Source: Pseudaminobacter soli (ex Zhang et al. 2022) (GTDB taxonomy: Bacteria; Pseudomonadota; Alphaproteobacteria; Rhizobiales; Rhizobiaceae). Taken from it: a DNA stretch of 64,000 nucleotides. Positions 1 through 11,831 of the stretch are shown here, one piece after another. The notes under the pieces are model-generated. The model worked only from the letters and a program-made list of their open reading frames with translations. It made no database searches and was not told the origin of the DNA. Both the position numbers and the translations under genes were made by a program. Location: the NCBI RefSeq assembly GCF_014595955.1, contig NZ_JABVCF010000018.1, positions 1-64,000 on the forward strand, in the 5' to 3' direction. The first letter of the stretch is position 1; every line of letters starts with the position of its first letter.

Positions 1-1865
1 TCCGGCGTCTGGAAGAGCGGCCCGGCGATCACCTCGAAGCCGATGTCGCCGAAGGCCGAGGCGATGACCTTGGCGCCGCGGTCGTGACCGTCCTGGCCAA
101 GCTTAGCGACCAGAAGTCGCGGCGTATCGCCCGATGCGGCGGAAAACTCCTTTAGCCGTGAGACCAGCGTCTCGTATTCCGGCTCGCCCGCATAGGCCCG
201 ACCGTACACATCGCGCACCACCTTCGGCACGGCAGCATGATCGCTGAATGCCTTGCGCATGACATCCGATATCTCGCCCAGCGTAGCACGTGCGCGCGCG
301 GCTTCCACCGCAGCCTCCAGCAGGTTGCCCTTGCCGCTTGCCGCCACATCGCCCAGTGCGGCCAGCGCGGCGTCCACGCGCTTCGGATCGCGCAGACGCT
401 TCGTGGCCTCGATGCGCCTGATCTGCGACAGACGCACCGCCTTGTTGTCGATGTCGAGAATGTCGATTTGCTGCTCGTCTTCGAGCCGGTATTTGTTGAC
501 GCCAACTATGACATCATCGCCCCGGTCGATCGCAGCCTGCCGCTGCGTCGCCGCTTCCTCGATGAGGCGCTTGGGCAGACCATCGTTGACCGCCTTGGTC
601 ATGCCGCCCATCTTCTCGATCTCCTCGATCAGCTTCCAGGCGGCATCGGCGAGGTCGTTGGTCAGGCTCTCGACGTAGTAGGAGCCGGCGAGCGGATCGA
701 CGACCTTGGTGACGCCGGTCTCTTGCTGGAGGATGAGTTGGGTGTTGCGCGCGATGCGGGCAGAGAACTCGGTCGGCAGCGCGATCGCCTCGTCGAAGGA
801 GTTCGTATGCAATGACTGCGTGCCGCCAAGCACGGCCGCGAGCGCCTCATAGGCGGTGCGCACGATGTTGTTATAGGGATCCTGCTCCTGCAAGGACACG
901 CCGGAGGTCTGGCAGTGCGTGCGCAGCATCAGCGAGGAGGCCTTCTTGGGCTCGAACTCCTCCATGATGCGTGTCCACAAGAGGCGCGCCGCGCGCAGCT
1001 TCGCCGCCTCCATGAAGAAGTTCATGCCGATGCAGAAGAAGAAGGAGAGCCTGCCGGCGAAGTCATCGACATTCAGCCCCTTCTTAAGCGCCGCACGGAC
1101 ATATTCGCGCCCGTCGGCCAGCGTGAAGGCGAGTTCCTGCACCAGCGTCGCGCCCGCTTCCTGCATGTGATAGCCGGAGATGGAAATCGAATTGAACTTC
1201 GGCATCTCCTTGGCGGTGAATTCGATGATGTCTGCGACGATCCGCATCGAGGGCTCGGGCGGGTAGATGTAGGTGTTGCGGACCATAAACTCCTTGAGGA
1301 TGTCATTCTGGATGGTACCGGAAAGCTGGCCGCGCGGCACGCCCTGCTCTTCGCCGGCGACGATGAAACTCGCCAGTATGGGGATCACCGCGCCGTTCAT
1401 GGTCATCGACACCGACACTGTGTCCAGTGGGATGCCGTCGAACAGGATCTTCATGTCTTCCACGGAATCGATCGCCACACCGGCCTTGCCGACATCGCCT
1501 TCGACGCGGGGATGGTCGCTGTCGTAGCCTCGGTGGGTGGCGAGGTCGAAGGCGACCGACACGCCCTGCTGGCCGGCGGCGAGCGCCTTTCGATAGAAGG
1601 CGTTCGATTCCTCCGCCGTCGAGAAGCCCGCATATTGCCGAATCGTCCAGGGCCGGCCGGCATACATCGTAGCGCGCGGTCCGCGCAGGAACGGCTTCTC
1701 GCCCGGCAGGCTGTCCAGATGGCTGGCGCCTTCGAGATCCCGAGCGGTGTAGAGCGGTTTGACGTTGATGCCTTCCGGCGTCTTCCAGACGAGGGTATCG
1801 GGCGACGCCTTCAGTTCGTGTTCGGCTAGTTTACGCCAGGAATCGAGCGATGGGTTTGCAGCCAT
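1..1865 (-). CDS. scpA: methylmalonyl-CoA mutase, catalytic subunit (3' end cut by window)
   Basis: Adenosylcobalamin enzyme that interconverts (R)-methylmalonyl-CoA and succinyl-CoA, the last step of propionyl-CoA assimilation in the cytosol. The reading frame opens at the ATG at 1865 (start [15 protein letters not shown]) and runs open for 621 codons off the left edge. Roughly 90 C-terminal residues of the usual ~710 are therefore missing. The translation reaches the C-terminal B12 domain: the DxHxxG motif (DGHDRG), whose His ligates cobalt, is encoded at 75-92 and is followed by the usual [15 protein letters not shown]. The start lies 1 bp beyond the pccA stop, so the gene is the last member of the pccB-pccA-mutase operon and probably translationally coupled. 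The family assignment is firm; only the end is unseen. Confidence 0.95.
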   Translation of the reverse strand, partial: MAANPSLDSWRKLAEHELKASPDTLVWKTPEGINVKPLYTARDLEGASHLDSLPGEKPFLRGPRATMYAGRPWTIRQYAGFSTAEESNAFYRKALAAGQQGVSVAFDLATHRGYDSDHPRVEGDVGKAGVAIDSVEDMKILFDGIPLDTVSVSMTMNGAVIPILASFIVAGEEQGVPRGQLSGTIQNDILKEFMVRNTYIYPPEPSMRIVADIIEFTAKEMPKFNSISISGYHMQEAGATLVQELAFTLADGREYVRAALKKGLNVDDFAGRLSFFFCIGMNFFMEAAKLRAARLLWTRIMEEFEPKKASSLMLRTHCQTSGVSLQEQDPYNNIVRTAYEALAAVLGGTQSLHTNSFDEAIALPTEFSARIARNTQLILQQETGVTKVVDPLAGSYYVESLTNDLADAAWKLIEEIEKMGGMTKAVNDGLPKRLIEEAATQRQAAIDRGDDVIVGVNKYRLEDEQQIDILDIDNKAVRLSQIRRIEATKRLRDPKRVDAALAALGDVAASGKGNLLEAAVEAARARATLGEISDVMRKAFSDHAAVPKVVRDVYGRAYAGEPEYETLVSRLKEFSAASGDTPRLLVAKLGQDGHDRGAKVIASAFGDIGFEVIAGPLFQTP

Positions 1866-1866
1866 G

Positions 1867-3870
1867 CTAGTCGAACTCCATGATCAACTCGTCCACCGCC
1901 AGGCTGGCTCCCGCGCGGGCCGCGATGCGCCGCACCGTGGCGCGGCGCTCGGCGCGAAGCACATTCTCCATCTTCATCGCCTCGACCACGGCCAGCGCCT
2001 GTCCGGCCTCGACCTGGTCGCCTTCCCTTACCGACACCGCGGTGATGACACCGGGCATCGGGCAGAGCAGCGTCTTGGAGGTATCCGGCGGCGCTTTGCG
2101 CGGCATCAGTCTTGCCAACTCGGCCACGCGCGGCGACCGTACGCGGGCGACGATATCCATACCGCGCCAGCGCAGGCGCCACCCTTGGCCGATGGGATTG
2201 ACCTTGATGCCCATGGCCTCGCCATCCACCACGAAGGCAGCATGGGTATGGCCCGGGCGCCATTCGCCCACGACCTGCGCCACCATCCCGTCGTCGAAGC
2301 TGATCAGGAAGCCGGCATCGATCATCTCGCTGCGAAGCGGGAAGGTGAAATCGTCGAGCGTGACCACCCAGTCGCTCCCGACCGGCCGCCGATGGTCGGC
2401 AAGTGTGCCGGAAATCCGCACCGCGCGCCGTTCAACGACGAGATTGATCGCGGCGGCAATCGCCGCAAGCCGGCGAGCCGCGCCCTCGTCGGGTTGAACG
2501 CCGGCAAAGCCGCCGGGAAATTCTTCGGCGATGAAGGCGGTGGTCAGTCGGCCGTCGCGGAAGCGCGCATTGCCCATGACGGCCGACAGGAACGGCAGAT
2601 TGTGGCCTATCCCTTCGACCTCGAAATCGTCGAGCGCGCCTGCCATGGCCTCGATCGCGCGCTGCCGATCCGGCGCCCAGGTGCAGAGCTTGGCGATCAT
2701 CGGATCGTAGTACATCGAGATTTCGCCGCCCTCGAAGACGCCACTGTCGTTGCGCACTACGGTGCCGTCGTCGCGCCTGCCTTCGACCGGCGGGCTATAG
2801 CGCGTGAGCCGGCCGATCGATGGCAGGAAGTTGCGATACGGGTCCTCGGCATAGAGGCGGCTTTCGATGGCCCAGCCGTTCAGTTTCACATCGTCCTGGG
2901 TGATGCGCAGTTTCTCGCCGGCCGCGACGCGGATCATCTCCTCCACCAGGTCGATGCCGGTGATGAGTTCCGTCACCGGGTGCTCGACCTGGAGCCGGGT
3001 GTTCATTTCGAGGAAGTAGAAGTTGCGGTCGCCATCGACGATAAATTCGACCGTGCCGGCGGAGAAATAGCCGACGGCCTTCGCTAAGGCCACGGCCTGC
3101 TCGCCCATCGCCTTTCGCGTGGCGGCGTCGAGGAATGGCGACGGCGCCTCCTCAACGACCTTCTGGTTGCGGCGCTGGATCGAGCATTCACGCTCGCCGA
3201 GATAGATCAGGTTGCCGTGCCGGTCGCCCAGCACCTGGATCTCGATGTGGCGCGGCTGGCTGACGAATTTTTCGATGAAGATGCGGTCGTCGCCGAAGGA
3301 CGATTTCGCCTCGTTCTTCGAGGATTGGAAGCCTTCGCGGGCTTCGGCGTCGTTCCAGGCGATGCGCATGCCCTTACCGCCACCGCCGGCCGAGGCCTTG
3401 ATCATCACCGGATAGCCGATGCCGCAGGCGATGCGGACCGCCTCCTCGGGATTCTCGATCAGGCCCATGTGGCCGGGCACGGTGCTGACGCCGGCGGATG
3501 CCGCGATCTTCTTGGAGGTGATCTTGTCGCCCATGGCCTCGATGGCAACGGGCGGCGGGCCGATGAAGGCGACGCCGGCCGCCCGAAGCGCCTCGGCGAA
3601 ATTCGCGTTCTCCGACAGGAAGCCGTAGCCCGGATGGACCGCATCCGCGCCGGTCGCCTTCACGGCATCGAGGATCTTGCCGATGACGATGTAGGACTGG
3701 CTTGACGGCGCCGGGCCGATATGGACCGCCTCGTCCGCCATCTTCACATGCAGAGCGTCGCGATCGGCGTCGGAATAGACCGCGACGGTGGCGATGCCGA
3801 GTTTCCGGGCGGTCCTGATGACGCGGCAGGCGATCTCGCCGCGATTGGCAATGAGGATTTTCCTGAACAT
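1867..3870 (-). CDS. pccA: propionyl-CoA carboxylase, biotin-carboxylase/BCCP (alpha) subunit
   Basis: Carboxylates biotin with ATP and bicarbonate and carries it for carboxylation of propionyl-CoA to (S)-methylmalonyl-CoA. The 667-residue protein starts with [20 protein letters not shown], the standard opening of biotin carboxylases. I chose the ATG at 3870 over an upstream in-frame ATG for this reason, and an AAGG sits just upstream. The ATP-grasp glycine loop ([12 protein letters not shown]) lies near residue 160 and the carboxylase signature [16 protein letters not shown] near 285. The C-terminal biotinyl domain carries EAMKMEN with the biotinylated Lys at about 633. It lies 8 bp after pccB and 1 bp before the mutase. 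It could be named acetyl/propionyl-CoA carboxylase, but the mutase neighbour and the PccR-type regulator favour propionyl-CoA. Confidence 0.95.
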   Translation of the reverse strand: MFRKILIANRGEIACRVIRTARKLGIATVAVYSDADRDALHVKMADEAVHIGPAPSSQSYIVIGKILDAVKATGADAVHPGYGFLSENANFAEALRAAGVAFIGPPPVAIEAMGDKITSKKIAASAGVSTVPGHMGLIENPEEAVRIACGIGYPVMIKASAGGGGKGMRIAWNDAEAREGFQSSKNEAKSSFGDDRIFIEKFVSQPRHIEIQVLGDRHGNLIYLGERECSIQRRNQKVVEEAPSPFLDAATRKAMGEQAVALAKAVGYFSAGTVEFIVDGDRNFYFLEMNTRLQVEHPVTELITGIDLVEEMIRVAAGEKLRITQDDVKLNGWAIESRLYAEDPYRNFLPSIGRLTRYSPPVEGRRDDGTVVRNDSGVFEGGEISMYYDPMIAKLCTWAPDRQRAIEAMAGALDDFEVEGIGHNLPFLSAVMGNARFRDGRLTTAFIAEEFPGGFAGVQPDEGAARRLAAIAAAINLVVERRAVRISGTLADHRRPVGSDWVVTLDDFTFPLRSEMIDAGFLISFDDGMVAQVVGEWRPGHTHAAFVVDGEAMGIKVNPIGQGWRLRWRGMDIVARVRSPRVAELARLMPRKAPPDTSKTLLCPMPGVITAVSVREGDQVEAGQALAVVEAMKMENVLRAERRATVRRIAARAGASLAVDELIMEFD

Positions 3871-3878
3871 GGCGCCTT

Positions 3879-5410
<1,532 letters not shown>

Positions 5411-5411
<1 letters not shown>

Positions 5412-5545
5412 CAGCGGGCGGCCTTCGCTTCCAACGCCTTCCAGGCCATCGGGAAGACAAGTGCGGCCGACCCCGCCTTCACGACATTGACGAAGATGAA
5501 CGGAGCGTCCGCGCGCCTTTCGGCAATCGCATTGAAAAGGGGCAT
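5411..5545 (-). CDS. 44-residue ORF translationally coupled to pccB
   Basis: Short frame starting at the ATG at 5545 ([20 protein letters not shown]) and ending in a TGA that overlaps the pccB ATG by one base. A GGAGA-type ribosome site lies just upstream of the ATG, whereas pccB has no separate good site of its own. The product would be small and hydrophobic in its middle ([19 protein letters not shown]), with an alanine- and lysine-rich end, and could be one short membrane-associated helix. I do not recognise a family. It may be a leader peptide that couples translation to pccB or a real small subunit. The coupling geometry is seen directly; expression is inferred. Confidence 0.5.
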
Positions 5546-5654
5546 CGTTTTCTCCAGGTCGATTGCGGATGGACGGCAACCGACAGCTAGCCCGGCGCAG
5601 GGAGTGGAGAAAATGGTTGAAGGGGTGAAAAGGCGTAATGTACAAAGTAGCTAA

Positions 5655-5676
5655 TTGCGAATTGCGAATTTGCGAA
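5655..5676 (+). repeat. triple TTGCGAA repeat overlapping the regulator start
   Basis: TTGCGAA occurs three times in 22 bp (5655-5661, 5662-5668, 5670-5676), the last copy ending on the A of the scfR ATG. No Shine-Dalgarno sequence is present in this stretch. ScfR/PccR-type regulators are reported to bind repeated TTTGCAAA-like elements, so this is a plausible autoregulatory operator. It could equally be a slipped simple repeat. Confidence 0.5.
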
Positions 5677-7085
5677 TGGCGCCACCCAAGCTCTATGTCG
5701 GCCGAAAGATCCGGGAACTGCGCGAGGCCAACAACGCCACGCAGAGCGCGTTCGCCGAACGCATCGGCATCTCCACCAGCTATCTCAACCAGATCGAGAA
5801 CAATCAGCGACCGGTCTCGGCCGCGGTGCTGCTGGCGCTAGCGGAAAAGTTCCAGATCGACATCGCCGAGATCTCGAAGGGCGACGGCGACAGGCTGCTG
5901 TCAGCACTGTCGGAAACGCTGAGCGACCCTCTGTTCGAGAGCTATACTCCCAATCTGCAGGAGCTGAAGCTGGTAACGCAGAATGCGCCGGGGCTCGCAC
6001 GGGCGCTGATCTCCTGCCATCAGGCCTACCGTCGCAACAGCGAGCAGCTTGCCAGCCTCGACGACACGATCGGCCGCGCCGCCGTGGCGGAGCCGACACC
6101 CTATGAGGAGGTGCGCGACTTCTTCCACTTCGTCGATAACTACATCCACGAACTGGATGTCGCGGCGGAGCGGCTGTCTGGCGAACTCGGCATCGGCGAA
6201 GCCGAGGCGGGCGCCGCCCTCGCCAACCATCTCGAGAGCCGTCACGGCGTGCGGGTAGCGCGCGCGGGGGCCGACGAGGATATCATCCGCCGCTTCGATG
6301 CCAGGTCGAAACTGCTCTTCCTCAACCCCTATTCGCCCGCCGCCACGCGCAACTTCCAGACCGCCTTCCAGATCGCCGAACTGGAAATGGGCGAGCAGGC
6401 GGCGGCGCTGGCGCGAAAAGCCGAGTTCCGCTCGACGGAAGCGTTCGAGATCTGCAAGATCGGGCTCTACAACTATTTCGCCGGCGCGCTGGTGCTGCCC
6501 TACCAGTTGTTTCTCGCCGCGGCTCAGGGTCTGCGTCACGACATCGAGCTTTTGGCAACACGCTTCGGCGCCAGCCTGGAACAGGTAGCCCACCGCCTCT
6601 CGACGTTGCAGCGGCCGGGACTGAAGGGCGTGCCGGTGTTCTTCGCGCGCATCGACAGGGCGGGCAACATCACCAAGCGTCATAGCGCAGCGAAGCTGCA
6701 ATTCGCCCGTTTCGGCGGAGCATGCCCGCTGTGGAACGTGCACCAGGCATTCGAGATGCCCGGGCGCTTCATCCGCCAACTCGCGGAAACGCCGGATGGT
6801 GTCCGGTATCTCTCAATCGCCACTGAAGTCACCAAGAAAGGTGGCGGTTACCATGCGCCGCACCGCCGTTATGCGATCACGATCGGTTGCGAAATTTCCT
6901 ATGCTAAGGACTTTGTCTATGCTGACGCACTAGACCTGACCAACCGCGCCGCATTTGAGCCGATTGGAATTTCCTGCCGTATTTGCGAGCGCACAAACTG
7001 CCCGCAGCGTGCTGTCCCGCCGCTCAAACGGCGGCTTAGCGTGGATCACAATCTTAGAGCCTCGCTTCCCTATTCGATGATTTAG
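5676..7085 (+). CDS. ScfR/PccR-type short-chain acyl-CoA-responsive regulator
   Basis: Transcriptional regulator of the ScfR family (RamB, MccR, PccR). It has an N-terminal XRE helix-turn-helix at about residues 10-65 ([20 protein letters not shown], then [17 protein letters not shown]), a middle IrrE/ImmA-like domain, and a C-terminal DUF2083 domain ending in the cysteine motif [13 protein letters not shown]. The ImmA-like zinc motif is not seen ([12 protein letters not shown] instead of HExxH), as I would expect for regulators of this type. Family members respond to acetyl- or propionyl-CoA-level esters. The gene is divergent from pccB, so it most likely controls the pcc-mutase operon. The start is uncertain: ATG at 5676 fits the family N-terminus, TTG at 5655 is possible, and neither has a clear ribosome site. 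Confidence 0.92.
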   Translation: MAPPKLYVGRKIRELREANNATQSAFAERIGISTSYLNQIENNQRPVSAAVLLALAEKFQIDIAEISKGDGDRLLSALSETLSDPLFESYTPNLQELKLVTQNAPGLARALISCHQAYRRNSEQLASLDDTIGRAAVAEPTPYEEVRDFFHFVDNYIHELDVAAERLSGELGIGEAEAGAALANHLESRHGVRVARAGADEDIIRRFDARSKLLFLNPYSPAATRNFQTAFQIAELEMGEQAAALARKAEFRSTEAFEICKIGLYNYFAGALVLPYQLFLAAAQGLRHDIELLATRFGASLEQVAHRLSTLQRPGLKGVPVFFARIDRAGNITKRHSAAKLQFARFGGACPLWNVHQAFEMPGRFIRQLAETPDGVRYLSIATEVTKKGGGYHAPHRRYAITIGCEISYAKDFVYADALDLTNRAAFEPIGISCRICERTNCPQRAVPPLKRRLSVDHNLRASLPYSMI

Positions 7086-7382
7086 TGCCGCGACATCAAA
7101 CGCGAAGCGCTCGTTTGCACTAGGGGGCCATTTCCGAACGCACTGGAGCGATCTGCGCTCGTTTGCTTGTTCCTTCTTTCCCCCAGGCGGCCGGAGAGAT
7201 CGGCCTTGCTGGAGATTCGGGCACGTCTCGACGGCGCGGGGCACGTCTGAAAACCAGCCTCGAGGTGGTCCCCCGACGAAGGGACATTGGCCGCCAACCC
7301 TGCCAGTTCAGATTTTTCCGCGAAGTGCTACTCGAAAAATGAAGCGAGCGACGGCTTGCCTGGCGCTTCCTGGGAGGAACAC
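7086..7382. other. intergenic stretch between scfR and the first TRAP operon
   Basis: About 300 bp with no coding frame I can support. It contains one copy of the shared dyad (7267-7286) and, just before the dctP start, the ribosome site TGGGAGGA. I see no convincing terminator after scfR. Confidence 0.5.
7267..7286 (+). promoter_or_regulatory. shared dyad element, site A
   Basis: GGTCCCC at 7267-7273, a 6-bp spacer, and AGGGACA at 7280-7286. Each arm matches the consensus TGTCCCC/GGGGACA in 6 of 7 bases. It ends 97 bp before the TRAP dctP start. Confidence 0.55.
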
Positions 7383-8531
7383 ATGGCTTCGACAAATCTA
7401 CTCGGACGCATAACCACGACCGTTCTTCTTGGACTTGCGCTTGGCGCGGGCCAGGCTGCGGCGAAGGATCTGCGCTACGCCACAGGCTTTGCGCCCAACT
7501 CGACCGGCGCCAAGGCGCAGGAGGCCTCGGCCGCCTACGGTAAGGAGATCTCGAAGGGCGATCTCAACATCCGTGTCTACCCGCAGTCGCTGCTCAGCTT
7601 CACCGAGATGTCCGGCGGCGTGCGGGACAACATCGCCGAGATGGGCATGGTACTCTTCCCATACTTCCCGGCGGAATTCCCGAACTCGACCATGGTGTCG
7701 GAGATGACCATGCTGTTCTCCCGGCACGATACGGGGGATCGTGGCGGCCTCGCATGGACCGGCGCGCTGATCGAATACATCACCCTGAACTGCCCCGCCT
7801 GCACCGACGAGATGGCGGCGCAGAACCAGGTGTTCACGTCCAGCTCGTCGACTGAATACACAATGATGTGCATGAAGAAGATCGAGACGGCGGCCGACAT
7901 GCAGGGCGTTCGAATCCGGGCGCCGGGCGCGCATTGGACCCGCTGGGCAAATTCGGTTGGCGCGACCTCGGTGTCGGTGCCGCAGAACGAGATCTTCGAA
8001 GGGCTGAGCCAAGGCATTCTGGACTGTTCGCTTTCGGGCACCGCGGAACTGGTGGATCTCAGCCTCGTCGACGCGGTGAAGTACATCATTCACGACGTGC
8101 CGGGCGGCGGCTTCGGCGGCACCGGCCTGATGAACGTCAATCTCGACGTCTGGGCCAGCCTGACGCCAGAACAGCGTACCGAACTTCTGCGCATTGGCGC
8201 GCATGGCTCCGCCTACGGTTCCTGGAACTACCGCACGAACAATCTGGCTGCCCTGGAAGCCGCTCAAAAGAAGGGCATCGAGATTGTCACTCCTTCGGAA
8301 GATTTCCTCAAGGCGACGCGCGAGTTCACGAACGCCGACCTGAAATTGATCGCCAAGACCTATGCCGAGAAATACGGCCTCAAGGACACCGACCAGGCGG
8401 TTCAGAAGATGTCCGAGCTGTTCGAGAAATGGGTCGGCCTCGTCGCCAACGTCGAGAGCGCGGAGGCCTATCAGGAATTGCTCTGGAACGAGGCGTACTC
8501 GAAGATCAACGTCGAGACCTACGGAATGTAG
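7383..8531 (+). CDS. TRAP transporter substrate-binding protein (DctP family)
   Basis: Periplasmic binding protein of a tripartite ATP-independent transporter for organic acids. The 382-residue product has a signal peptide (MASTNLLGRITTTVLLGLAL, cleavage probably after AAA at residue 27). The start at 7383 is chosen because a strong TGGGAGGA site precedes it and the signal peptide begins there, although the frame is open back to 7287. The segment GVRIRAPG contains the Arg that in DctP proteins pairs with the substrate carboxylate. It is divergent in sequence from the three DctP paralogs near 35-39 kb. DctQ and DctM follow, so this is a complete three-part carrier; the ligand is unknown but probably carries a carboxylate. 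Confidence 0.92.
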   Translation: MASTNLLGRITTTVLLGLALGAGQAAAKDLRYATGFAPNSTGAKAQEASAAYGKEISKGDLNIRVYPQSLLSFTEMSGGVRDNIAEMGMVLFPYFPAEFPNSTMVSEMTMLFSRHDTGDRGGLAWTGALIEYITLNCPACTDEMAAQNQVFTSSSSTEYTMMCMKKIETAADMQGVRIRAPGAHWTRWANSVGATSVSVPQNEIFEGLSQGILDCSLSGTAELVDLSLVDAVKYIIHDVPGGGFGGTGLMNVNLDVWASLTPEQRTELLRIGAHGSAYGSWNYRTNNLAALEAAQKKGIEIVTPSEDFLKATREFTNADLKLIAKTYAEKYGLKDTDQAVQKMSELFEKWVGLVANVESAEAYQELLWNEAYSKINVETYGM

Positions 8532-8656
8532 GCCGTCCTTCCCAGGATCGAGGGCGCGGTTGGCCCGTCCCGATCCTACCCAGAAAATCTTCGGGCAGGC
8601 AGGCTGCATGGTGCGGCTACGCCGGTCCCTCGTCGCAGCGAAGTGCGGAGGAGCGC

Positions 8657-9205
8657 ATGTTCGGTCTCGGCAGGCTCATCTCGAGATTGATCGATCTATT
8701 CACCAACCTCGGTGGGATATTCATCATAGTCATGATGATCCACATCACGGTGGACGTCATACTCCGCTATTTCTTCCATTCCGCTGTGGAAGGGACGATC
8801 GAGATTGTCTCCAACTACTACATGATAATCATTGGTTTCCTGTCGCTCTGCTTCACCGAGGAGAAGAACAGGAACATCTCCGTCGAACTCGTGACGGACA
8901 TGATGCCGAAGTGGCTGCAGCGCCATCTCGAGGGCTTCTCCTACCTGTTCGCACTGGTGATCTTCGGCCTTCTCGCCGTGCGCACCTTCATCGAAGCGGG
9001 CAAGAAGCAGGCCGTCGGTGCATTCGTGACGCAAGGCACCTCCGACATCGTCATCTGGCCGGCCTACTACGTCATTCCATTTGGCTGCGTCCTCGTCCTC
9101 ATCGTGGTCGCCTACAAGTTCGCCTGCTACGTCACGGGGTCGGAATCCGGGCTGAACGAGAAGCTGGAAGACGCTGATCCTGCCGCCGAATACGGGATTC
9201 CCTAA
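8657..9205 (+). CDS. TRAP transporter small membrane subunit (DctQ family)
   Basis: Small integral-membrane subunit linking the binding protein to the DctM permease. The 182-residue product shows about four membrane helices, for example IFIIVMMIHITVDVILRYFF, YYMIIIGFLSLCF, FSYLFALVIFGLLAV and VIPFGCVLVLIVVAY. The start ATG at 8657 follows GGAGGAG. A longer open frame extends far upstream in the same phase but overlaps dctP and is not real. The stop overlaps the DctM start (TAATG). Confidence 0.9.
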   Translation: MFGLGRLISRLIDLFTNLGGIFIIVMMIHITVDVILRYFFHSAVEGTIEIVSNYYMIIIGFLSLCFTEEKNRNISVELVTDMMPKWLQRHLEGFSYLFALVIFGLLAVRTFIEAGKKQAVGAFVTQGTSDIVIWPAYYVIPFGCVLVLIVVAYKFACYVTGSESGLNEKLEDADPAAEYGIP

Positions 9206-10515
9206 TGACCGAAATTCAGATCGGCTTTGCCGGCCTAGCGATCCTGTTGCTGCTGCTGGCGATCCGCATTCCCATCGGATTGGCACTGATCGGCGTCTCG
9301 TACTGCGGAATCTGGGCGCTCGTCGGCTGGAACGTCGCGTGGGGCGCGATCGGCATCATTCCCTACCAGTTCTCAGCCAACTGGGTGCTGAGTTCGGTTC
9401 CCATGTTCCTGCTGCTCGGCTTCGTGAGCTATCACGCCCAACTCACGAAAGGTCTGTTCGACGCCGCAAAGGTCTGGCTCTCCGGCCTCCCCGGCGGGCT
9501 GGCCATCTCCGCCGTACTCGGCTCGTCCGCCTTCGCGGCGGTTTGCGGGTCGTCCGTGGCGTGCTCGGCGGCCATGGGGCGCATCGCCGTGCCGGAAATG
9601 ATGCGGGCGCGTTACCATCCCGAACTCGCCACCGGAACGGTCGCCGTCGCCGGAACGATCGGCGCGCTCATTCCGCCATCGATCCTGATGATCCTCTACG
9701 GCGTCATCGCGCGTCAGCCGGTTCCCCAGCTTTTCCTCGGCGGCTTCGCGATCGGCATCCTGTCGGCGATCGCTTACATCGTCGTCGTCTTGGTTCGGGT
9801 GAAGCTCAATCCGGCTCTCGCCCCGCGCGTCGTCCAGCATGTCCCGTTCTCGGAGAAGATGGCCGCGCTGGCGGATACCTGGCCGATCCTTCTCGTGATG
9901 ATCGGTATTTTCGCCGGATTGTTTGGCGGGGTCTTCACGGCGACGGAGGCCGGCGCCGTCGGGGCGTTCCTCGCCTGCGTCGTCGGCGTCGCCAAGCGCG
10001 CCCTGACCTGGCGCCGGTTCAAGGCAGCGGCGATCGAATGCCTCCTGACCACGAGCGCGCTGATCATCATCGGCGTCGGCGCCAGCCTGTTCACGCGGTT
10101 CCTCGCCATCTCCGGCGTCGGCAGCATCATCTCCGACGCCGTGCTCGGCGTGAGCGACAACGAGATGGTCATCATCATGATGATCGTCGCCGTCTATCTT
10201 GTCCTTGGCTGCTTCCTCGAGCCGATCGGCGCGATGCTGCTGACGCTGCCCATAGTCCTGCCGATCGTCTCGGAAGGCGGCCACAGCCTGATCTGGTTCG
10301 GCGTTCTGCTGACCAAGCTGCTCGAGATCGGCATGATCACCCCGCCGATCGGCATGAACGTCTTCGTGATCAAGGGCGTAGTCGGAAATCTCGTCTCGCT
10401 GACGGCCATATTCAGAGGGGTGATGTGGTTCCTCGCCATGGATCTCTTCCTCGTCGTGATCATGGTCCTGTTCCCACAACTCACCCTCGCGGTCCCGCAG
10501 TACTTCCTCAACTGA
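9205..10515 (+). CDS. TRAP transporter large permease (DctM family)
   Basis: Large membrane subunit that carries the sodium-coupled transport path. The 436 residues contain many membrane helices and DctM-typical stretches such as GSSAFAAVCGSSVACSAAMG, GTIGALIPPSILMILYGVI and EIGMITPPIGMNVFVIKGVV. The length is normal. The start codon overlaps the stop of DctQ by one base. The acyl-CoA dehydrogenase gene follows 68 bp later on the same strand, suggesting that transport and the first catabolic steps are co-expressed. Confidence 0.93.
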   Translation: MTEIQIGFAGLAILLLLLAIRIPIGLALIGVSYCGIWALVGWNVAWGAIGIIPYQFSANWVLSSVPMFLLLGFVSYHAQLTKGLFDAAKVWLSGLPGGLAISAVLGSSAFAAVCGSSVACSAAMGRIAVPEMMRARYHPELATGTVAVAGTIGALIPPSILMILYGVIARQPVPQLFLGGFAIGILSAIAYIVVVLVRVKLNPALAPRVVQHVPFSEKMAALADTWPILLVMIGIFAGLFGGVFTATEAGAVGAFLACVVGVAKRALTWRRFKAAAIECLLTTSALIIIGVGASLFTRFLAISGVGSIISDAVLGVSDNEMVIIMMIVAVYLVLGCFLEPIGAMLLTLPIVLPIVSEGGHSLIWFGVLLTKLLEIGMITPPIGMNVFVIKGVVGNLVSLTAIFRGVMWFLAMDLFLVVIMVLFPQLTLAVPQYFLN

Positions 10516-10583
10516 GGCTTCCTCGACCGATCTGGCGCGTCGTTCCGGCAGGACACTCGCGGGCGTTGCCATGGAGAGAACAG

Positions 10584-11789
10584 ATGGATGGACGCCCCTC
10601 CGAACGGGATCTGGCCTTTCAGGCCGAGGTCCGGTCGTTCCTCGCGGAAAAGTTGACGCCCGAGATTCGCGCCTGGGCCGCGCGCCAGACAGGTGTGGCC
10701 GCGGAGCGCAAGCTGGGCGCCTGGTGGCACAGGACGCTGTTCGAGCGGGGCTGGATCGCTCCGGCCTGGCCCGTAGAGCATGGCGGCACGGGGTGGGACG
10801 CCATGCAAAGGCACATATTCGAGGAGGAGTGCGCCAGCGCAAATGCGCCGCAGCTCTTCCTGGCTGGGCTGCAACTATGCGGCCCGGTGATCATGAAATT
10901 TGGTACGCCGCAGCAGAAGGCGTTCTTTCTGCCTAGGATACGTTCCGGAGAACACTACTGGTGCCAGGGCTTCTCCGAGCCTGGTTCGGGGTCCGATCTC
11001 TCGTCGTTGACGACGCGCGCCGTACGCGATGGCGACGACTACGTCGTCACCGGTTCGAAGATCTGGACGACGCACGCGCATAACGCGAACTGGATCTTCA
11101 TGCTGGTTCGCACCTCGACCGAGGGCCGCCAACAGGTAGGCATCAGTTTCCTGCTCTCGCCCATGGACGCACCGGGCATCGAGGTCCGCCCGATCATCTC
11201 CATGTCCGGCGAGCACGAGGTCAATCAGGTCTTCTTCGACGATCTGCGTGTGCCCGTCGCCAACCGGGTCGGCGATGAGAACCAGGGCTGGGCCATCGCC
11301 AAGTACCTGCTCGAGTTCGAACGTGGCGGGAGCTATGCGGCCGTCGCGCGCGCACTTCTGCGCGAAGCGCTCGTCGCTGCACAGACGCCGGACCCAATCG
11401 ACGGCACGCGGCTATGGGACGATCCGGCGTTCCGTCGCCGCTACGCCGAACTGGACATCGAGATCACCGCCCAGAGCTGGACCGAGAAGCGGGTGATATC
11501 CAGCCTGGCGGCCGGCGACAGTGTCGGTGACATGATGGCTTCCATTCTCAAGGTTCGCGGCTCGGAGGTGCAGCAGGCGGCCGGCGAACTGGCCATGCGC
11601 GCTCTTGGCGAACTCGCCATACCAGACCAGCGCCGCGCCCTTTGTCCCGGCAGCCATGCGCCGCCGATCGGCCCAGGCTTCGCGCTCCGACCCACGGCGC
11701 GCTTCCTCAACGACCGGGCGCGCTCGATCTACGGCGGCTCCAACGAAATCCAGCGCAACATCATTGCAAGGTTCGTCGCCAGCGGCTGA
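10584..11789 (+). CDS. acyl-CoA dehydrogenase, large partner (FadE/ChsE-like)
   Basis: FAD enzyme forming the alpha,beta double bond of an acyl-CoA. The 401 residues include the flavin/substrate loop WCQGFSEPGSGSDLSSL, SKIWTTHAHNANWIF, and the C-terminal IYGGSNEIQRNIIARF. The start ATG at 10584 follows GGAGAG and begins MDGRPSERDLAFQ; the frame stays open well upstream but overlaps dctM. A shorter dehydrogenase of the other sequence type (13943-15058) lies in the same operon. The two together look like a heteromeric alpha2beta2 enzyme of the kind used for bulky steroid or terpenoid side chains. That pairing is inference. Confidence 0.9.
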   Translation: MDGRPSERDLAFQAEVRSFLAEKLTPEIRAWAARQTGVAAERKLGAWWHRTLFERGWIAPAWPVEHGGTGWDAMQRHIFEEECASANAPQLFLAGLQLCGPVIMKFGTPQQKAFFLPRIRSGEHYWCQGFSEPGSGSDLSSLTTRAVRDGDDYVVTGSKIWTTHAHNANWIFMLVRTSTEGRQQVGISFLLSPMDAPGIEVRPIISMSGEHEVNQVFFDDLRVPVANRVGDENQGWAIAKYLLEFERGGSYAAVARALLREALVAAQTPDPIDGTRLWDDPAFRRRYAELDIEITAQSWTEKRVISSLAAGDSVGDMMASILKVRGSEVQQAAGELAMRALGELAIPDQRRALCPGSHAPPIGPGFALRPTARFLNDRARSIYGGSNEIQRNIIARFVASG

Positions 11790-11831
11790 GCCGGCGCTCG
11801 GATCGGAGCAATCCAAAGGAAGGGACATTGC

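Noticed and set aside
9373-10842. 489-codon open frame on the minus strand
   Set aside because: Antisense to DctM and the dehydrogenase; the product is charged repeats (DDHHDDD-type) typical of shadows of membrane-protein genes.
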